Made by a program: the position numbers and the translations under genes. From the NCBI GenBank assembly GCA_050480245.1, contig JBCNEQ010000023.1: DNA of 43,109 nt; one strand, 5' to 3'. This document shows, piece after piece, positions 38,408-43,109 of the stretch (positions are counted from its first letter, which is position 1; each line of letters starts with the position of its first letter). Source of the DNA: Anoxybacillus sp050480245. GTDB lineage: Bacteria; Bacillota; Bacilli; Bacillales; Anoxybacillaceae. The notes under the pieces are model-generated. The model saw only the letters and a list, made by a program, of their open reading frames with translations. It did no database searches and was not told the origin of the DNA.

Positions 38408-40459
38408 TTAAAACCAATCAAACAGCCGTTCAAACCAAGAGTCTCCCTCTTTTTTCTTTTTCTTCTTTTTCTTTTCCGCTGGATGATCTTTGCAGTAGTC
38501 GGTTGGTTCTGTGCCGACGACATAGTAAGTTAACCGTTTCGTCGGACAAGTTGTTGTGGCAAGCTGGCCGCTATGGGGATCGACATATACGCCAATCACT
38601 CCTTCTGGCGGCTCGAATGTTGCAACTTTTTTTCCGCGCAAACTATCTTCCATAAAATTGATCCAAATATGTTTAGCATACTGTTTTTCATCTGTCCGAT
38701 CGATCGTTTCGTCGCGATCATATCCTGTCCAAACTGCCGTAACGAGTTGAGGAGTATAGCCAATCATCCAACTATCTGTTTTCGTCGTTCCTGATTTTCC
38801 GGCATACGGGCGGGTCATGCGTGAAATAATCGATTGCCCTGTCACCGAAGCATAGTCATTTAACGTTGGATCAAACATGCCAGTCATTAAATGTGTCGTC
38901 ACAAAAGAAAGCATCGGATCGAGTATTTGTTCATCATTTGACCGTTGTTCATATAGAACTTTTCCTTCGTAATTTGTCACTTTTTTAATGAACACAGGCT
39001 CGACCTTTTTTCCGCCATTGGCGATGATGCTGTAGGCGCGCGCCATATCAATGACTTTAACGGGCGACGTCCCGAGAGCAAGCGACGGCACTTGTTTCAG
39101 TTTACTTGTAATGCCGAGTTGTTTCGCAATTGCCACAAGCTTGTCCTGTCCAAGCAACAAATGCGTTTTTACGGCATAGACGTTATCCGAAAGAGCAATC
39201 GCTTGGGCGAGTGTAATCGTATCGTTTGCGTAATAGTTGTTAAAGTTGCGCGGCGTATACGTCGAACCGTCGTCAAGCGTAAACGTCGTTGCCTCACTGC
39301 GCAATTGTGTTGACGGTGTAAATCCGTTTTGGAGCGCCACATAATATAAAAACGGTTTAAACGTTGAGCCAGGTTGACGTTCCGCTTGTGTCACGCGATT
39401 GAACGGGCTTTTTTCATAGTCGCGTCCTCCGACAAGCGCTTTGACTTCTCCTGTCTTTGGCTCCATCGCAATAAGCGCTACTTGAATGTTTGATTGCGAA
39501 TGAATCGTTTCTTTTATTTTTTCTTCTGCGATTGCTTGCATGTTGACATCGAGCGTTGTGTATACGCGTAACCCGCCCATTTCAGTCGTTTCTTCATCGA
39601 GTCCGAGCACCGTTTTTAACATATGTTTGACCGCATCTTGAAAATATGGAGCGATCGTCTTTGTTTTCATTTGTTGTCCGTTTGAAAAATGAAGCGGTTC
39701 GTTTGCCGCTTGTTTTGCTTCTTCTTTTGATAAAAAATTCGCTTCCACCATCGAATGTAAAACGATGCGTTGTCGCTTTTTTGCTCGCTCTAGATTGACA
39801 AGCGGGGAGTAGTAATTCGGTCCTTTCGGAATGCCTGCAAGCATCGCTGCTTCTGCCACTGTCAACTCACGAGCGGACTTCCCAAAATAAAAGTTTGCGG
39901 CTGCTTCAATTCCGTATACGCCATGTCCGTAATAAATCGTGTTTAAATACCCTTCTAAAATGTCTTCTTTGTCATAGTTCACTTCGAGTTGAATCGTATA
40001 TAGCGCTTCTTGTATTTTTCGCCACCATGTTTTCTCATAGCTTAAAAATAAGTTGCGCGCATATTGTTGGGTAATTGTGCTTGCCCCTTGAACTTTTGCC
40101 ATCGCTTTTATATCTGCAACGATCGCTCCGGCGATGCGTTTCAAATCGAAACCATAATGATCAAAAAATTTCCGATCTTCCACTGCAATCGTTGCATCAA
40201 TGGCATGTTGGGACATATCGGATAATTTAATCCAATATCGTTTCCCGCCGTAATGATTTTCACCAATTTTCGTTCCGTCTTCTGCATAAAAAATCGTTGA
40301 TTGCGGAACGGCTAAAGGGGGAGGACCTTTCCATTTCGCAAATATAATAAGCCCTGCGATTATTATGGTGCATAAAAGGCTAGCAACAAAAGCAAGCCAA
40401 AGGAATAGACGCATATATTTAAATGTTCGTTTCCATCGTTCGATGGCAATTGTCTCCAT
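38408..40459 (-). CDS. pbpG: Class A penicillin-binding protein (PbpG-like)
   Basis: A 683-residue bifunctional peptidoglycan synthase. The N-terminal membrane anchor is at about 19-41. The GT51 transglycosylase has catalytic E94 in AVEDRKFFDHYGFD and GASTITQQYARN. The transpeptidase has S365-TFK, SDN and KSGTT. The C-terminus bears a run of eight lysines before a GDSWFERLFDWF tail. In B. subtilis PbpG is a sporulation-linked PBP. The ATG at 40459 has GAGGTG 6 bases upstream; the two codons before it overlap that site. It is divergent from speE. Confidence 0.92.
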   Translation of the reverse strand: METIAIERWKRTFKYMRLFLWLAFVASLLCTIIIAGLIIFAKWKGPPPLAVPQSTIFYAEDGTKIGENHYGGKRYWIKLSDMSQHAIDATIAVEDRKFFDHYGFDLKRIAGAIVADIKAMAKVQGASTITQQYARNLFLSYEKTWWRKIQEALYTIQLEVNYDKEDILEGYLNTIYYGHGVYGIEAAANFYFGKSARELTVAEAAMLAGIPKGPNYYSPLVNLERAKKRQRIVLHSMVEANFLSKEEAKQAANEPLHFSNGQQMKTKTIAPYFQDAVKHMLKTVLGLDEETTEMGGLRVYTTLDVNMQAIAEEKIKETIHSQSNIQVALIAMEPKTGEVKALVGGRDYEKSPFNRVTQAERQPGSTFKPFLYYVALQNGFTPSTQLRSEATTFTLDDGSTYTPRNFNNYYANDTITLAQAIALSDNVYAVKTHLLLGQDKLVAIAKQLGITSKLKQVPSLALGTSPVKVIDMARAYSIIANGGKKVEPVFIKKVTNYEGKVLYEQRSNDEQILDPMLSFVTTHLMTGMFDPTLNDYASVTGQSIISRMTRPYAGKSGTTKTDSWMIGYTPQLVTAVWTGYDRDETIDRTDEKQYAKHIWINFMEDSLRGKKVATFEPPEGVIGVYVDPHSGQLATTTCPTKRLTYYVVGTEPTDYCKDHPAEKKKKKKKKEGDSWFERLFDWF

Positions 40460-40524
40460 AGCCATCACCTCATTTTTTACGTTTAAAATTAGTATGAAAA
40501 CATTTTTATTTTTTTAAACGTTTT

Positions 40525-40566
40525 CTAGCAATTTTTACTTGAAATTTTGCTAGATTGCTCTATACT
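40525..40566 (+). promoter_or_regulatory. speE promoter with an inverted repeat over the -35
   Basis: TTGAAA (40539-40544) and TATACT (40561-40566) are spaced by 16 bases. CTAGCAA (40525-40531) and TTGCTAG (40547-40553) form an inverted repeat that brackets the -35, so an operator is possible. No regulator is known to me for this site. Confidence 0.55.
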
Positions 40567-40633
40567 TTTTCATGTTTAGCATTTTATTTTTGGGCATGAT
40601 AAGCGGTGCATTATTGACGAAAGGGTGTTCAAT

Positions 40634-41461
40634 ATGGAACTTTGGTTCACTGAAAAACAGACGGACAACTTTGGGATTACAGCACGAATTAAACGCACTT
40701 TACATACAGAGCAAACGGAATTCCAAAAGCTCGATATGGTCGAAACAGAAGAATTCGGAAACATGCTTATTTTAGACGGCATGGTTATGACGACGCAAAA
40801 AGATGAGTTCGTCTATCATGAAATGGTTGCGCACGTTCCGCTATTTACGCATCCAAATCCAGAAAACGTTCTTGTTGTTGGCGGTGGAGACGGCGGTGTT
40901 ATTCGCGAAGTGTTAAAGCATCCGAGCGTGAAAAAAGCGACGCTTGTTGAAATTGACGGAAAAGTGATCGAGTATTCGAAAAAATATTTGCCAGAAATCG
41001 CCGGTCAACTAGACGATCCGCGTGTAGAAGTCAAAGTGGATGACGGTTTCATGCATATTGCGCAAAGCGAAAACGAATACGACGTCATTATGGTTGACTC
41101 GACAGAGCCTGTTGGTCCAGCAGTCAATTTATTTACAAAAGGGTTTTATGCGGGCATTGCGAAAGCGTTAAAAGAAGACGGCATTTTTGTCGCACAAACA
41201 GATAATCCATGGTTTAAAGCGGACTTAATTCGCAACGTGCAACGCGACGTGCGCGAAATTTTCCCAATTACACGTCTATATATCGCAAACATCCCAACGT
41301 ATCCGAGCGGCATGTGGACGTTTACACTCGGTTCGAAAAAATATGATCCGCTTGAAGTGAGCGATGAGCGCTTCCATGACATTGAAACGAAATATTATAC
41401 AAAACAGCTTCATAAAGCATGCTTCGTATTGCCGAAATTTGTTGAAGACTTAGTGAAGTAA
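40634..41461 (+). CDS. speE: Spermidine synthase
   Basis: A 275-residue aminopropyltransferase that makes spermidine from putrescine and decarboxylated AdoMet. It has the motif VLVVGGGDGGVIREVLKH, VEIDGKVIEYSKKYLP, and the catalytic aspartate in MVDSTEPVGPA. Family length and sequence match B. subtilis SpeE. The ATG at 40634 has AAGGG at good spacing. Confidence 0.96.
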   Translation: MELWFTEKQTDNFGITARIKRTLHTEQTEFQKLDMVETEEFGNMLILDGMVMTTQKDEFVYHEMVAHVPLFTHPNPENVLVVGGGDGGVIREVLKHPSVKKATLVEIDGKVIEYSKKYLPEIAGQLDDPRVEVKVDDGFMHIAQSENEYDVIMVDSTEPVGPAVNLFTKGFYAGIAKALKEDGIFVAQTDNPWFKADLIRNVQRDVREIFPITRLYIANIPTYPSGMWTFTLGSKKYDPLEVSDERFHDIETKYYTKQLHKACFVLPKFVEDLVK

Positions 41462-41473
41462 GGGGAGAAAACG

Positions 41474-42346
41474 ATGCGATTCGATGAAGCGTATTCTGGC
41501 AACGTATTTATTAAAAGCCATCCAAACTTTGAAGAAAGCCAAGCGGTCATTTACGGGATGCCAATGGACTGGACAGTTAGCTACCGTCCGGGCTCTCGCT
41601 TCGGTCCAGCGCGCATTCGCGAAGTGTCGATCGGACTGGAAGAATACAGTCCATATTTAGATCGCGAGCTCGATGAAGTGAAATATTTTGATGCGGGTGA
41701 TATTCCTTTACCGTTTGGTAATGCTCAGCGCAGTTTAGACATGATTGAACAGTTTGTCGATCGTATATTGGAAGCAGGAAAATTTCCACTTGGTCTTGGC
41801 GGCGAGCATTTAGTGTCTTGGCCGGTCATGAAAGCGGTATATAAGAAATATCCAGACTTAGCGATTATTCATATGGATGCTCATACGGATTTGCGTGAGC
41901 ATTACGAAGGCGAGCCGTTGTCGCATTCCACGCCAATTCGCAAAATTGCTGAACTTATCGGACCGAAAAACGTATATTCTTTCGGCATTCGTTCTGGAAT
42001 GAAAGAAGAATTTGAGTGGGCAAAAGAAAATGGCATGTATATTGCGAAATTTGACGTGCTTGAGCCGTTAAAAGAAGTGCTTCCGACGCTTGCAGGCCGT
42101 CCGGTATATGTCACAATCGACATTGATGTATTAGATCCAGCGCATGCGCCAGGAACAGGAACAGTCGATGCGGGCGGCATTACGTCAAAAGAGCTATTAG
42201 CTGCCATTCACGCCATCGCTCGTTCAGATGTGCGCGTTGTCGGAGCAGATTTAGTTGAAGTTGCACCTGTGTATGACCATTCTGAACAAACAGCCAACAC
42301 AGCAAGCAAACTCGTGCGCGAAATGCTTCTCGGTTGGGTGAAATAA
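41474..42346 (+). CDS. speB: Agmatinase
   Basis: A 290-residue ureohydrolase that converts agmatine to putrescine and urea, feeding SpeE. The binuclear manganese ligands lie in GGEHLVSW, HMDAHTDLREHY and IDIDVLDPAHAPGTGT. It follows speE by 12 bp with AGGGGAG upstream, so the two form the usual speEB operon. Confidence 0.97.
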   Translation: MRFDEAYSGNVFIKSHPNFEESQAVIYGMPMDWTVSYRPGSRFGPARIREVSIGLEEYSPYLDRELDEVKYFDAGDIPLPFGNAQRSLDMIEQFVDRILEAGKFPLGLGGEHLVSWPVMKAVYKKYPDLAIIHMDAHTDLREHYEGEPLSHSTPIRKIAELIGPKNVYSFGIRSGMKEEFEWAKENGMYIAKFDVLEPLKEVLPTLAGRPVYVTIDIDVLDPAHAPGTGTVDAGGITSKELLAAIHAIARSDVRVVGADLVEVAPVYDHSEQTANTASKLVREMLLGWVK

Positions 42347-42351
42347 AGATC

Positions 42352-42380
42352 AATCCCTGTCGGTGAGACAGGGATTTTTC
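42352..42380 (+). terminator. Terminator of speEB
   Basis: AATCCCTGTC and GACAGGGATT form a 10-bp stem with a 5-base loop, followed by TTTC. Confidence 0.88.
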
Positions 42381-42420
42381 AATGGGGAAGGAAAGTATAA
42401 AATTTTACGATAAGGAGGCT

Positions 42421-42450
42421 CACTGTCTAGCTCCAATTCCCACCAGTGTC
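42421..42450. repeat. Possible remnant of a dispersed Bacillaceae repeat
   Basis: TGTCTAGCTCC (42424-42434) is identical to the start of a short dispersed repeat I recall from many Bacillus and Geobacillus genomes (TGTCTAGCTCCAGCGCC). Short CACTG/CAGTG arms flank it. Only the first bases match, so this may be a decayed end or chance. The rest of the gap (42381-42533) shows no gene. Confidence 0.3.
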
Positions 42451-42533
42451 GTGTGTTTTGTCCTCTTTTTTGGTTGTAACATATTCACTGTAGGAAACAA
42501 GGGCAATACTTTTTTATCTTTAGGTAGTTTTGT

Positions 42534-43109
42534 TTATCGTTTATTATGATGAATAATAAAGTTGACGAGTGAACTCCTTTTTATGTCTTTATTAATCTTA
42601 GAGTAATTTTCTACAAACAAAACAAGTACACGATATAAATAGTAACCGATCCAAATACCGAATGTATTCATTAAAATGTCATTAATATCTACAATTCGTT
42701 CGGAATATGATGTTAGAATAAATTGAATTAGCTGTAACCCTTCAATGACAAGAGGAACAAGTAAACTCCAAAGGATCTTTTCTTTGGAGTTTACTTTTTT
42801 TATAAAAGGAAATATGATCCCAAAAGGAACGGTCATAAAAATATTCAGTATATAATTGATAGGTGAGCGATGTAGGTTAATAAAAGGTACCACATTTATT
42901 ATTTCATCTATGTTTTGCTTAAAGGAATTGCCAAGAAACAAGGTGATAGGGAATTGTGTATATTTAATTAATAAACATATATAAAGAAAGAAAGATGATA
43001 AAAAAAAGAATCGTATACGTTCTTTTCTGAACTTTATCCATATAAACATAACACCCATGGCAAAAAAAATAACAAAAAGCGGTCCTTCTGTTAAAGCCGA
43101 TGATAAAAT
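42534..43109 (-). CDS. VanZ-like membrane protein, 5' end beyond the window
   Basis: At least 191 residues are encoded in the window. An internal ATG at 43058 exists, but the frame stays open to the window edge, and those extra codons read as a hydrophobic helix (ending LFVIFFAMGVMFIW). The true start is therefore probably outside. Five or so membrane segments and the VanZ features NVVPFINL, NIFMTVPFGIIFP, EGLQLIQFI and VDINDILMNTFGIWIGYYLY are seen. VanZ gives low-level teicoplanin resistance in one setting; most homologues have no known role. The gene is clearly more AT-rich than its neighbours. Confidence 0.78.
   Translation of the reverse strand: MLSSALTEGPLFVIFFAMGVMFIWIKFRKERIRFFFLSSFFLYICLLIKYTQFPITLFLGNSFKQNIDEIINVVPFINLHRSPINYILNIFMTVPFGIIFPFIKKVNSKEKILWSLLVPLVIEGLQLIQFILTSYSERIVDINDILMNTFGIWIGYYLYRVLVLFVENYSKINKDIKRSSLVNFIIHHNKR

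Noticed and set aside
1..43109. CRISPR arrays, tRNA or rRNA genes, toxin-antitoxin pairs, restriction or phage-defence genes
   Set aside because: None was recognised: no regularly spaced repeats, no tRNA-like or rRNA-like sequence noticed by eye, and no typical defence domains.

Overview
The window looks like the chromosome of a moderately AT-rich, spore-forming Bacillaceae, most likely a thermophile of the Anoxybacillus/Geobacillus group. Three things point there: spore genes (gerQ, cwlJ, rsfA), classic Firmicutes RNA regulation (T-box, RAT antiterminators, cre boxes, a PerR box), and gene order. From about 26 kb to 42.3 kb the order ung, ywdI, ywdK, gerQ, (cwlJ), hemQ, pta, lipL, rsfA, ywfO, ywgA, ywhB, ywhC, ywhD, pbpG, speE, speB follows the sacTPA-ywd-ywf-ywh-speEB region of Bacillus subtilis. 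The genus is inferred from protein resemblance and not computed.

Layout. 0-1.6 kb: a SigV/RsiV-type ECF sigma/anti-sigma pair (lysozyme stress) without the usual oatA behind it. 1.6-3.5 kb: ybaK, trmH and a beta-phosphoglucomutase-like phosphatase/mutase. 3.5-6.5 kb (minus): pyruvate formate-lyase and its activase. 6.8-9.1 kb: an arginine-type amino-acid ABC transporter. 9.1-11.6 kb (minus): alanine dehydrogenase and its activator AdeR. 11.6-17.2 kb: a sucrose regulon in two transcription units (IIA-sacT, then sacP-scrK-sacA), each with its own promoter and RAT/terminator switch, with cre-like sequences at the promoters. 17.2-19.7 kb: deoR, then dra-xapX-cdd for deoxynucleoside use, with a perfect cre inside the candidate DeoR operator. 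19.7-21.9 kb: a niacin-type MFS transporter and a family 2 glycosyltransferase. 22.0-24.3 kb: ahpCF under a PerR-like box. 24.3-26.0 kb: a glycine T-box and single-chain glycyl-tRNA synthetase. 26.0-29.2 kb: ung, a small four-cysteine protein, a decayed K+-channel regulatory (TrkA) gene and an alpha-glucosidase. 29.3-42.4 kb: the conserved ywd/ywf/ywh/spe block. 42.4 kb to the end: an AT-rich VanZ-like gene that runs off the right edge.

Most of the window is ordinary core metabolism. The parts I judge worth a second look are the self-activating sucrose circuit with two RATs and a dedicated IIA, the composite DeoR/CcpA promoter at dra, the palindrome at the niaP start site, the conserved-looking four-cysteine protein behind ung, the TrkA pseudogene, and the foreign-looking right edge. 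I found no CRISPR array, prophage, intact insertion sequence, toxin-antitoxin pair or clear defence system. No tRNA or rRNA gene was recognised. No database search was possible, so family assignments rest on recognised motifs and remembered homologues.
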